Position numbers and translations under genes: made by a program. The notes beneath the pieces were generated by a model, which did not search any database, was not told where the DNA came from, and was given only the letters and a program-made list of their open reading frames with translations. From Planctomycetota bacterium (GTDB lineage Bacteria; Planctomycetota; Phycisphaerae; Phycisphaerales; SM1A02), in assembly GCA_016873115.1 (NCBI GenBank), contig VGYB01000013.1, forward strand, positions 1 through 48,513: a DNA stretch of 48,513 nt, written 5' to 3'. Positions 9,901 through 16,222 of the stretch are shown in pieces. Each line of letters begins with the position of its first letter. Position 1 is the first letter of the stretch.

Positions 9901-10636
9901 GGCGCGTGGTCTTGAGCGATCGGTCGGCAAGGGCATTGGCGTCGCCGGCAGCGGGATCTCGGCATGCGGACCGTCGATCGCGCTCTCCTGCGACGCGACC
10001 GACCGCAGCGCCGTGCGTCGCATGCTCGACGATGTCACGCTGGCCTACGGCGGCATCGATGAACTGGTGGTGACCGCCGGACTCTTCCCGACGCCCGGGC
10101 CGGATGGCCGCACCAGCGATGGCGACTTCATGCGAGCGATGCAGGTCAATGTGCTTGCACCGGCGGTGCTCATCGAAGAAGCAGCCGCGACGATGGCCCC
10201 GCAGCGACTCGTCTGCAGTGCTGTGGTCACGACGAGCGTCAATGCCGTCGTCGCCAAGAAGGGATCCAGTGCCTACGACGCATCCAAGGCGGCGGCAAAC
10301 CATCTCGTGCGTTCGCTCGCCGTGACCTTCGCGCCGTTCCTGCGCGTGAATGCCGTGGCACCGGCGACGGTGATCGAGGGCAGCACGATGTTCCCGCGGG
10401 CCCGGGTGATCGCGAGCCTGCGGAAGTACTCGATCCCCTTCGAGGAATCGATGACCGATGCCCAGCTCGTCGAACGCCTTGGTCGCTTCTATGCCGAGCG
10501 CACGCTGCTGAAGGTGGTGATCTCGCCGCAGGACCAAGCGGCTGCCATCCGCTTCTTGGCAGGACCGGAGAGCTCACGCACGACAGGACAGGTGCTCCAT
10601 GTCGACGGTGGTCTCGCCGATGCCTTCGTGAGGTGA
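6929..10636 (+). CDS. rhaB: Rhamnulokinase fused in frame to rhamnulose-1-phosphate aldolase/lactaldehyde dehydrogenase
   Basis: One open frame of 1235 codons covers the two remaining core steps. Residues 1 to about 475 are an FGGY kinase: DLGASGGR (10-17), catalytic Asp246 in NSHDTASA, SSGTWSLVG and VGGGSANGF. It would phosphorylate L-rhamnulose. From about residue 508 follows a class II aldolase domain (TGGGNTSSK, WVKGSGGDL, metal His in HAHVDHTHP, GQHGLINW). It cleaves rhamnulose-1-phosphate to DHAP and lactaldehyde. A C-terminal SDR domain (GAGSGIG, YDASK) oxidises or reduces the lactaldehyde. The aldolase-dehydrogenase pairing is the known bifunctional RhaD/YuxG type; the extra kinase is unusual. 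The linker of about 30 residues reads like intergenic sequence, so a missing stop, or an independent start at ATG 8450, remains possible. Confidence 0.85.
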   Translation: MSTRRHIAIDLGASGGRVIEVRIGAGELRMIELHRFANAPVTAPHAGTTLLHWPIELIWAGILDGLRAAARGGRVDSIGIDSWAVDYALIDGHGELVRPIAAYRDPRTREPFARLRASLGDDEIYRRTGIAFQPFNTIYQLAADAVDPTRPLDRAERMLLLPDYIASRLCGAMVAERTNASTTQLLDARTRCWCPRLAAAAGAPMHLFPDLIDADSAEPLGGLLAVIAKATGLAVGTPILAVNSHDTASAVLAAPIDPAHDLYISSGTWSLVGAELRAAVTSDDARTANLTNELGAFGSVRFLRNVAGLWLVQQLEAGFARAGRARSWPELVALAEAAEPLRSLVDPDDPRFFEPGDMAERLREACSARGEPSPDSDGALVRCALDSVALATARAVDAITRAGGLSPSRIVIVGGGSANGFLNQLVADATGLPVTTGPVECTAIGNALMQYAALEGIDSAAPLRAIVRAASGNDAMERHPGRDMHARMQDAAPRLLWCRSSLKVPTSMTAAPSPFVNRTWNDTDSARLDPVDLLVYRSNRLGDDQRVTNTGGGNTSSKVIETDPLTGARERVLWVKGSGGDLRTAGREFFSSLSLDKLEQLKSVYAARTPRGIKTQAEDDMVDLYRHCTWNLNPRATSIDTPLHAFVPHAHVDHTHPNALIAIAACTRGKEAMREVFGDELEWLPWMRPGFELGLALERLCADHPSAVGAIMGQHGLINWADDPRECYDLTLSLIARAAEYLAAHDRGTKTFGGCKVAAASDEARRALLVRFLPFLRGKVSTRRRMIGTVHHDAATLEFVSSADAARLAELGTSCPDHFLRTKIKPLFLDFDPNTGSFDDLCAKTEAGLAQYVKDYAAYYDACRHPDSPAMRAPEPTVILVPGIGMIAWGSSKSESRTTAEFYRCAIEVMRGAESIGGYGALPRQEAFDIEYWRLEEAKLQRMPKPKPLAGHVSVIVGAGSGIGRTTASMLAADDACVACVDLDATAAGETARGLERSVGKGIGVAGSGISACGPSIALSCDATDRSAVRRMLDDVTLAYGGIDELVVTAGLFPTPGPDGRTSDGDFMRAMQVNVLAPAVLIEEAAATMAPQRLVCSAVVTTSVNAVVAKKGSSAYDASKAAANHLVRSLAVTFAPFLRVNAVAPATVIEGSTMFPRARVIASLRKYSIPFEESMTDAQLVERLGRFYAERTLLKVVISPQDQAAAIRFLAGPESSRTTGQVLHVDGGLADAFVR
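8450..10636 (+). other. Possible separate start of the aldolase/dehydrogenase part
   Basis: ATG 8450 (codon 508 of the long frame) would give a 728-aa protein, close to the usual length of bifunctional rhamnulose-1-phosphate aldolase/alcohol dehydrogenases. Just upstream, CGGCTACTGTGG (from 8409) resembles the promoter box of rhaI (CGTACTGTGG). The linker encoded between the kinase end and this ATG has Cys/Trp/Arg content unlike the domains on either side. No stop codon separates them, so both a fusion and an internal start are compatible with the sequence. Confidence 0.4.
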
Positions 10637-10640
10637 TCCC

Positions 10641-10961
10641 ATGCAACGCATCTGCTTCTTGCTCAAGGTCCGTACCGAGCGATTGGCCGAGTACCGCGAG
10701 CGCCACAAGGCCGTCTGGCCGGAACTGCTGGCTGCGCTCTCCAGGCACGGCTGGACGAACTACTCGCTCTTCCTGCGCGATGATGGACTGCTGGTCGGCT
10801 ACTGCGAGACACCGGACTTCGCTGCCGCCGTCGCCGGCATGCAGTCGGAAGAGGTGAATGCCCGGTGGCAGCGCGAGATGGCACCATTCTTCGAATCGCT
10901 CGGCACCGGTGCAGCCGACACCTCGATGCAAGCGCTCGACGAGGTCTTTCACCTCGCCTGA
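10641..10961 (+). CDS. rhaM: L-rhamnose mutarotase
   Basis: A 106-aa protein of the RhaM/RhaU family, a dimeric alpha-beta barrel that interconverts alpha and beta anomers of L-rhamnose and so feeds the isomerase. Family features are the N-terminal ICFLLKV strand, YRERHKAVWPEL with the catalytic His, NYSLFL, the paired Trp region NARWQREM, and the characteristic C-terminal LDEVFHL (E. coli RhaM ends in a similar LQEVFYL). It starts 4 nt after the stop of the kinase/aldolase frame, with GAGGTG as ribosome site, and closes the right-arm operon. A 28-nt copy of its 3' end reappears at 14581-14608. Confidence 0.93.
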   Translation: MQRICFLLKVRTERLAEYRERHKAVWPELLAALSRHGWTNYSLFLRDDGLLVGYCETPDFAAAVAGMQSEEVNARWQREMAPFFESLGTGAADTSMQALDEVFHLA

Positions 10962-10978
10962 CGAAGCTCCATCCCCTT

Positions 10979-10994
10979 GCGGTGGCCGCACCGC
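10979..10994. terminator. Small hairpin between convergent genes
   Basis: GCGGTG / CACCGC with a GCCG tetraloop, followed on the plus strand by a C-rich run, 18 nt after the rhaM stop and 20 nt before the end of the convergent lectin/dockerin gene. Short stem; a possible terminator for either direction. Confidence 0.4.
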
Positions 10995-11014
10995 CGCCCC
11001 CCCCACATCACTGA

Positions 11015-13309
11015 TCAGGGGCAGGCACCCCACGACCCCAGCACCACGGCAAGATCGGCACCGGAAACGAGGCCATCGCCGGTGAGATCCATCGGACAAG
11101 CACTGCAGGCACCCCAGGCACCGAGTACCCGCGCCAGATCACTGCCACTCACCTGCCCATTGCCGTCAAGGTCTGCAGGGCATGTTGCCTGCGCCGGCAG
11201 TTCCACGATGAAACCCCGCCGCTGGTTCTGTGCCCATGTGTCATCGAGGCCGATCCGAGGACCACTCTGGAACGAGTAGAAACACGCCACATCACCGAAG
11301 CCGCTCGGCTCGCCCGGTGTCCACGGATTCCACACCAAGGGCGAGCCGCCAAGCCAAGCCCAGGTAGGCGACCCGACTTCCTTGCGCAACCCGACCCACG
11401 GACCACCGTTGTAGGGCGTCATGCTCCACAGAGCGGGGAAACTCACCATCTCGCGGAAGACCCAATTCGCCTCCTCTGGAGTCTCAAGCACGGCGAGCGT
11501 GCCGCCAATCGCCTCGGCAGCAGCCGCAGCCTGCTGCCATGTCACGTGCATCGGAGCGATCACCGAACGGTATCGCTGTCCGGTGCCGCCCTCATCGACG
11601 GACCAAGTCCGCTCCTGCAAGGACGGAGGCACATCGAACTCGACAAGCGCATAGCCGAAGAGCTCGCCCTGGTCGTTCCATGAGCCGTCGGGGTAGATGC
11701 TCGCGAAGTCCTCACCGCCGGCGTCGTTGGGTTCGCCGACACTCCAGTTCGTCCACACCAGCGGCTCACCGGTGATCCAAGCCCAGCCGCCCGCCGGCTC
11801 CGCTCCTGCCCCCTGCACGAGACCGAGGGCCGTGGAACCGCCGAAGGTCGGGATCTGCACGCCGCTGCGCACGAACGACAGCTCAGCTTCGCTCGTGATC
11901 GTGGCGAGGTAGCCGCCCAGTTCGGTGGCCCGGTCCGCGACCTCGGCGAAGGGCGTGGGCGAAGGGAAGGACACCACTGCATACGCGTGGCCATTGCCAC
12001 CTGCTGACGCTGGCCACGTCGCTGCGACCGTCGTTGGCCACGGCTGCGTGATATCGACGAGCGAAAGGTCGATCTCGCCATCGCCCCAGACGTTCTTCCC
12101 GCCGACGCGGATCAGGTACGACTCGCCGGCGACACCCTGGAACGCCGTGCGCGACGTCCCACCGGGACAGCCGAACGCATCGTCACCACAGGCCAGCAGC
12201 ATGCCGTTGCAGGCGTCATACACGGCCAGGCGAGTATCGAAGCCAGCATGACCGCACGTCGAGACAGCGATGCCGTTGTCGAAGGGCGCAGTGCAGACGA
12301 ACCAGACGTCATTCGTGAAGGCACCGCCGGTCTGGACATCGCTGCACTCGGTGATGAGCAACGGCCCATCGGTGTTGCAGTTGCGGGTCGTGAAGGGAAT
12401 GCGGCCAAAGTCAAGCCGCTTCGGTGCTGCGCAGTTGTCATGTTCCGGCGCAATGCCGCAGAGGACCGCCGCCTGGTTGACGCACAGCACATCCCAGTCC
12501 GATGCGCAGCACGATGGATCCGCCGCACAGACAGCCGAGCAGCAGTTGATGTCGTTGCAGCCCGGTCCCTGATGTTCAAGCCCGCAATTTGCACCGGTGC
12601 CGCAGCTATCGGGCGGCGGGGGCGAGTAGGTCCCGACCATCGTGGTGTTGCCGAAGGCGACCTCGGTGTGAAGCAGGAAGGTCAATCCGGGGAGGGCGTC
12701 AACCGTGGTTTGACTGTCGATCGCCCCGATGGTGAGCTGCGACACCTGCATCGCACCGCCACCGATCGCGAAGGTCCCGCCGAAGGGCGAGAGCGAGTTC
12801 ACATCAAGGGCACCGGCCGATGACGAGAACGGACTCGTGATCGTGTAGTCGCCCCTCACTCGCCACGTGGTCCCGAAGTCGGCTCGACCGGACGGAATGA
12901 TGGTGGCCTGCGATGGTGCCACCAGCGTGGCCGAAAGCCCTGCGAGATTCACTGTGACCGGAACGCAGCCGAAGATGGGCGAACAGAAGAGGTCGTACCG
13001 GAGCGTGCCGCCACTGAATCCGAATCGCCCCTCCTGGATCACGACGCCGTCGTGTGGCGGTTGGTTGGGGCTGATCGTGAAACGACCGTTGCCGTCCATG
13101 GCTACGAGGATGGAATCCACATCGGTCTCGCTGTCCACGCCATCGGTGACGGTGATCGCGAGCGTGATGACCGCGGTCGCACCGGGGGGCACGGCGACGG
13201 GGACGTCAAAGGACGCCGAGGCGGTCGCGAGCGGTGCCAGCAGGAGCGGTGCCAAGGCGCGTCCCATGGCGCGGCCGGGGGACCACACGGGTCGAGAGGT
13301 TCGGGTCAT
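11015..13309 (-). CDS. Secreted multidomain protein: two C-type-lectin-like domains plus dockerin-like repeats
   Basis: A 764-aa exported protein. The signal peptide (about residues 1-32) includes the ALAPLLLAPLATASA stretch. The N-terminal third is beta-rich and unassigned. A Cys-rich motif follows (GCNDINCCSAVC, DPSCCASDWDVLC), then a NDNCA-type beta-sandwich segment with FDTRLAVYD. Two C-type-lectin-like domains come next. The first has GGYLATITSEAE, WTNWSVGEPNDAGG and SWNDQ. The second has GGTLAVLETPEEA, WNPWTPGEP and a DDTW core. Two dockerin-like loops with CPADLDGNGQVSG and CPMDLTGDGLVSG close the protein. The lectin modules suggest carbohydrate or surface-ligand binding; no enzyme motif is visible. 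Start at ATG 13309 with only a weak AGGA site; ATG 13264 is an alternative. It is convergent with rhaM and divergent from the sorted protein at 13623. Confidence 0.8.
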   Translation of the reverse strand: MTRTSRPVWSPGRAMGRALAPLLLAPLATASASFDVPVAVPPGATAVITLAITVTDGVDSETDVDSILVAMDGNGRFTISPNQPPHDGVVIQEGRFGFSGGTLRYDLFCSPIFGCVPVTVNLAGLSATLVAPSQATIIPSGRADFGTTWRVRGDYTITSPFSSSAGALDVNSLSPFGGTFAIGGGAMQVSQLTIGAIDSQTTVDALPGLTFLLHTEVAFGNTTMVGTYSPPPPDSCGTGANCGLEHQGPGCNDINCCSAVCAADPSCCASDWDVLCVNQAAVLCGIAPEHDNCAAPKRLDFGRIPFTTRNCNTDGPLLITECSDVQTGGAFTNDVWFVCTAPFDNGIAVSTCGHAGFDTRLAVYDACNGMLLACGDDAFGCPGGTSRTAFQGVAGESYLIRVGGKNVWGDGEIDLSLVDITQPWPTTVAATWPASAGGNGHAYAVVSFPSPTPFAEVADRATELGGYLATITSEAELSFVRSGVQIPTFGGSTALGLVQGAGAEPAGGWAWITGEPLVWTNWSVGEPNDAGGEDFASIYPDGSWNDQGELFGYALVEFDVPPSLQERTWSVDEGGTGQRYRSVIAPMHVTWQQAAAAAEAIGGTLAVLETPEEANWVFREMVSFPALWSMTPYNGGPWVGLRKEVGSPTWAWLGGSPLVWNPWTPGEPSGFGDVACFYSFQSGPRIGLDDTWAQNQRRGFIVELPAQATCPADLDGNGQVSGSDLARVLGAWGACSACPMDLTGDGLVSGADLAVVLGSWGACP

Positions 13310-13622
13310 TGGTGTTGGTCCTGGTGGCGATCCCGCTTCGGCCTGACGGCCCTCCACAGGACGCCCCAGAAGGTGCTTCCCAAGCGAGGCCACGCAAGGA
13401 GTTAGTCCGGGAATCCGGGAAAACGCAGCGCAGCGGGCCACGCTCTGCCCGGTGGATCCGCGGCCTCGCTCGAGGGCCGACCTCGCACGCCGATGGCCAA
13501 CCCGTGCGTTTTTGACCCCCCTGATTTGCCTCGGGCCTCGTTTGCGTTAGTTTGGCGGTGGAGTTCCCGTGTGTCGGGGGCCGTGTCATGGAGAGCGGGA
13601 TCAGGGCCAGGAGCCTGTTCTC
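13310..13622. other. 313-bp divergent intergenic region
   Basis: Lies between the divergently transcribed lectin/dockerin gene and the sorted exoprotein gene. No coding potential recognised. For the plus-strand gene a weak promoter can be drawn: TTGCCT (13526-13531), a 16-nt spacer, then TAGTTT (13548-13553), giving a leader of about 60 nt that contains CCAGGAG just before ATG 13623. No convincing promoter was found for the minus-strand gene. Confidence 0.4.
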
Positions 13623-14399
13623 ATGCGTTCGACCCTCTCCGTCTGCGCGCTTGTGCTTGCTGTCGCCGCTTCGGCCGATGCCGCGCTCACCGCCATTTAC
13701 CGCACGAACACCAACAACGACGTCGCCGACAGCTACGGCACGTACAACAATCTTTATAGCCTCGGCAGCCACTCGTCGGGCGGCAACACGTCGATCAGCC
13801 CCAGCCTGTCGAGCATGCGCCACACCTACATCTTCGGCGATTTCGTCGGAGGTCAGACCGCCGACCCGTACATGTACCGGACGGTGCTCAACAGCAGCAA
13901 CCAGATCACCCAGATCATCCGGTACGCCGCGCCCACGAGCGATCCGATGGCCAACCTGCGCACGAACACCGGCGGCCAGGTGTTCAACCTCTCGCAGGCG
14001 TGGAACTGGGAGGACGACTTCTACCACGACGGCACTGCGTTCTATCGCAACGCCACCGGTTCGAGCAGCAACTTCGGCGTCACCCGCTACGCCACCTTCA
14101 TGGACTTGGTGAACAACACCAACGGCACGTTCTACAACTACGGCGCGAACTACGGTTTCAACGACCGCTTCTTCGGCTTCGAAGGCAAGATCTACCGAAC
14201 CAACACCGGCGGTCCCGGCGGCTCGGTCAATGGCTTCGCGGTCTACAACAGCTTCAATGACCTGTTGAGCGGCAACGTTGCGCAGACCATCAGCAGCGTC
14301 AACTACTCCGCCGGTGACCTGTACATCGCGGTCCCGGCTCCGGGCGCGATGGTGCTGCTCGGTGTGGCCGGACTCGTCGGCGCGCGTCGCCGCAAGTGA
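13623..14399 (+). CDS. Exported protein with PEP-CTERM-like sorting tail
   Basis: A 258-aa secreted protein of unknown function. The signal peptide is residues 1-21 (MRSTLSVCALVLAVAASADA). The mature part is rich in Asn, Thr, Ser, Gly and Tyr, with no enzyme motif. The C-terminus has PAPGAMVLLGVAGLVG followed by Arg-Arg-Arg-Lys, the Pro/Ala-Gly, hydrophobic helix, basic tail arrangement of PEP-CTERM-type signals processed by an exosortase. No exosortase gene is in the window. A CCAGGAG site lies 9 nt before ATG 13623, which supports this start over the upstream in-frame ATG. Its neighbour at 14833-15507 has the same tail and the same kind of terminator, so the two are probably handled by the same export machinery. 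Confidence 0.82.
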   Translation: MRSTLSVCALVLAVAASADAALTAIYRTNTNNDVADSYGTYNNLYSLGSHSSGGNTSISPSLSSMRHTYIFGDFVGGQTADPYMYRTVLNSSNQITQIIRYAAPTSDPMANLRTNTGGQVFNLSQAWNWEDDFYHDGTAFYRNATGSSSNFGVTRYATFMDLVNNTNGTFYNYGANYGFNDRFFGFEGKIYRTNTGGPGGSVNGFAVYNSFNDLLSGNVAQTISSVNYSAGDLYIAVPAPGAMVLLGVAGLVGARRRK

Positions 14400-14425
14400 C
14401 TCGCGGCATCCTCGTGACATGACCC

Positions 14426-14452
14426 GCGGGGTCGGCGTTGCGCCGGCCCCGC
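14426..14452 (+). terminator. Hairpin terminator after the first sorted exoprotein
   Basis: GCGGGGTCGGC / GCCGGCCCCGC, 11 bp with one G-T pair and loop GTTGC, 27 nt after the stop. Followed by TGTCGTGG rather than a T-run. Confidence 0.75.
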
Positions 14453-14472
14453 TGTCGTGGACGAGCGTCGAA

Positions 14473-14580
14473 TCACGGTTCGGGAGGCTGGCGATCGCTG
14501 CAGGCCTTCGTGCAGGCCGTCCACGCCCGCGCGATACCGAGCCACAGCAGTGCATTGCCGATGAAGCCCACGACGCGCAC
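14473..14580 (-). pseudogene. C-terminal remnant of a small membrane protein gene
   Basis: On the minus strand this encodes VVGFIGNALLWLGIARAW and then a diverged tail ending in QPPEP and a stop. It is clearly related to the C-terminal part of the small membrane protein at 16223-16465 (same VVGFIGNALLWLGIARAW, ending QPPAP). Around 14521-14577 the DNA is nearly identical to the intact gene. The N-terminal half is missing: upstream of the first shared codons the frame meets a stop after four codons. Confidence 0.7.
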
Positions 14581-14608
14581 CGACGAGGTCTTTCACCTCG
14601 CCTGACGA
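14581..14608 (+). pseudogene. Remnant of a rhaM 3' end
   Basis: Exactly 28 nt identical to 10937-10964, the last codons of rhaM (DEVFHLA plus stop) and the bases after it. The similarity continues as TCCATCCCC (14612-14620) as in the DNA after rhaM. It abuts the membrane-protein remnant with no spacer. It contains the small palindrome CGAGGT-CTTTC-ACCTCG. Confidence 0.65.
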
Positions 14609-14701
14609 CGATCCATCCCCCCCCCACCCCGGTGCGCTCCAATCACCCATGGACCAAGAACTTACGCTTCGTAGCCCCGGCAAATCAATTTCAGAGTTTC
14701 C

Positions 14702-14730
14702 TTGTTCGTTCAGCCCTTAGGGGTTAGAGT
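14702..14730 (+). promoter_or_regulatory. Candidate promoter of the second sorted exoprotein gene
   Basis: TTGTTC, 17-nt spacer, TAGAGT, in the most AT-rich part of the 14400-14832 intergenic region. It implies a leader of about 95 nt. That leader contains a GC hairpin (GCGCGGC / GCCGCGC at 14784-14799) and a CCGGAG site before ATG 14833. Confidence 0.4.
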
Positions 14731-14832
14731 GCATTCAGCGTCGGAGAGTGCGAATTGGGACTGATGTGCGGGGAACGGGGCGAGCGCGGCGAGCCGCGCG
14801 TGTCCGTACATCCCTCACCGGAGTTTCGTCCC

Positions 14833-15507
14833 ATGAAGAGCACCCTGTTCGCGGCCGTCGGCATCGCGAGTCTGAACGTCGCATCGGCATCCTTCGCGGC
14901 ATACGGATTCACCTACACCGACTCGTCGAACGACCTGTTCGACAACGGCTTCGCCAACCTCGACATCACGAGCGTCTTCATCACCGACAACGGCGCCAAC
15001 CTGAGCATCTCGGTCACCACGCGTGGCTTCCAGAACTGGACGAAGTACATGATGTACTTTGACACAGCCAGCGGCGGCACCAACAGCAACGCCTGGAACC
15101 GTCCGGTGAACCTCACCTCGGACATCGAGTACTACATCGGCTCATGGGTCGATTCGGGGGCGTTCTCGAACAACTCCCAGCTGGTCCACTGGACCGGCTC
15201 CTCGTGGGGCTGGGGCAGTGAGCAGTACCTGTCCAACTCGGTCAGCGGCAACACGGTCACCTGGACCATGTCGCTCGCATCGCTCGGCCTCTCGGCCGGC
15301 AGCGTCTTCAAGTTCGATGTCGCCACCTCCGGCGGCCAATCCTCGGACCCCGGTATCGACCACCTGAGCCGAAGCGATGCTGCGACCCCCGGGTGGGGCT
15401 CGCCCTCGACTTCAGGCATGTTCCTGACCTACACCGTCAGCCCTGCCCCCGGCGCGATCGCGCTGCTGGGCATGGCCGGACTCTTCGGCACCCGTCGCCG
15501 CACATGA
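14833..15507 (+). CDS. Exported protein with PEP-CTERM-like sorting tail
   Basis: A 224-aa secreted protein of unknown function. The signal peptide is about residues 1-22 (KSTLFAAVGIASLNVASASF). The mature region is predicted beta-rich, with Ser/Asn/Trp-rich strands such as WTGSSWGWGSEQYL, and no catalytic motif. The tail PAPGAIALLGMAGLFG plus Arg-Arg-Arg-Thr is a PEP-CTERM-like sorting signal. ATG 14833 is preceded by CCGGAG at a suitable distance; the 26 codons of open frame upstream do not look coding. It follows a 433-bp intergenic region with two gene remnants and its own promoter, and ends in a strong hairpin, so it is probably monocistronic. Confidence 0.82.
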   Translation: MKSTLFAAVGIASLNVASASFAAYGFTYTDSSNDLFDNGFANLDITSVFITDNGANLSISVTTRGFQNWTKYMMYFDTASGGTNSNAWNRPVNLTSDIEYYIGSWVDSGAFSNNSQLVHWTGSSWGWGSEQYLSNSVSGNTVTWTMSLASLGLSAGSVFKFDVATSGGQSSDPGIDHLSRSDAATPGWGSPSTSGMFLTYTVSPAPGAIALLGMAGLFGTRRRT

Positions 15508-15528
15508 TCCCCATCTGAATCCTGATCT

Positions 15529-15555
15529 GCAGGGCCGGCTCAGTGCCGGCCCTGC
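15529..15555 (+). terminator. Hairpin terminator after the second sorted exoprotein
   Basis: Perfect 11-bp repeat GCAGGGCCGGC / GCCGGCCCTGC with loop TCAGT, 22 nt after the stop. Followed by TGTCGTTGCGGGG. The convergent tag gene ends 28 nt further on. Confidence 0.8.
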
Positions 15556-15582
15556 TGTCGTTGCGGGGTCGGCCCGATCCGG

Positions 15583-16173
15583 TCAGCAGCGTGCCAGCCT
15601 CGCGCACGCCCGATGGCGCGGACAGGTCACCAGATGCTCGTTGAACATGCCAACGGCCTGCATGAAGGCATGCACGATCACGGGGCCGCAGAATGCGAAT
15701 CCGCGCTTCTTGAGTACCTTGGCGAGCGACTCGCTCTGCGGGGTCTGCGCGCGGATGTCCGCTGCGCGCTTGAGTTGCAGGTCCACCGTGCGATGCCCGA
15801 CATGGCTCCACAGCAGGTCGCGGAAACTCCCATCCCCGGCATCCATCACCTTCATCCATGCCCGTGCATTGCCGATCGCTGCGTCGATCTTCGCGCGTGA
15901 GCGGATGATGCCCGCATCCGTGAGCAGGCGCTGGACATCCCGCTCCGTGAAGCGGGCGACGCGTTCGGGATCGAAGCCCTTGAACGCGCGCTCGAAGGCC
16001 GGGCGCTTGCGCAGGATCGTGAGCCATGAGAGCCCTGCTTGAAACCCATCGAGGACGAGCTTGGCGTAGAGCGCCCGGTCATCGGTGACCGGCACGCCCC
16101 ACTCGGTGTCGTGATAGGCCACATAGACCGGGTCAGTCCCGCACCACCAGCATCTATGGGCTTGCCCAAGCAT
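15583..16173 (-). CDS. tag: DNA-3-methyladenine glycosylase I
   Basis: Excises 3-methyladenine from alkylated DNA, starting base-excision repair. The 196-aa protein has the helix-hairpin-helix fold signature of Tag: an N-terminal RCWWC (Zn ligand Cys8), YHDTEWGVP with Zn ligand His21, GFQAGLSWLTILRKR, and DAGIIRSRAKIDAAIGNARA. The C-terminal zinc half is NEHLVTCPRH (His and Cys). In E. coli Tag the residue before the conserved Gly of the xGxQAGLSW motif is the base-contacting Glu38; here it is Asp42, a conservative change. ATG 16173 has no Shine-Dalgarno site but a TAGCCT box 6 nt upstream. It is convergent with the sorted protein gene and separated from the membrane-protein gene by 49 nt. 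Confidence 0.92.
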   Translation of the reverse strand: MLGQAHRCWWCGTDPVYVAYHDTEWGVPVTDDRALYAKLVLDGFQAGLSWLTILRKRPAFERAFKGFDPERVARFTERDVQRLLTDAGIIRSRAKIDAAIGNARAWMKVMDAGDGSFRDLLWSHVGHRTVDLQLKRAADIRAQTPQSESLAKVLKKRGFAFCGPVIVHAFMQAVGMFNEHLVTCPRHRACARLARC

Positions 16174-16179
16174 GAACGA

Positions 16180-16185
16180 AGGCTA
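16180..16185 (-). promoter_or_regulatory. Candidate -10 box of tag, leaderless position
   Basis: Minus-strand TAGCCT ends 6 nt before ATG 16173; no Shine-Dalgarno site. Confidence 0.45.
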
Positions 16186-16222
16186 GCCGCGGCACATGCT
16201 GCCACGGGACCGCGGTGTCACA

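Noticed and set aside
8840-10537. Minus-strand open frame of 565 codons opposite the rhamnulose-phosphate aldolase
   Set aside because: Shadow of the real gene; composition is Arg/His/Gly-rich without recognisable motifs.
10979-11010. C-rich run after rhaM and the similar run after the rhaM remnant as a mobile repeat
   Set aside because: Similarity beyond the rhaM tail is short and low-complexity; better explained by duplication of the gene end.
15583-16173. Asp42 in place of the base-contacting Glu of E. coli Tag
   Set aside because: Conservative change that I believe occurs in other Tag proteins; not treated as loss of function.
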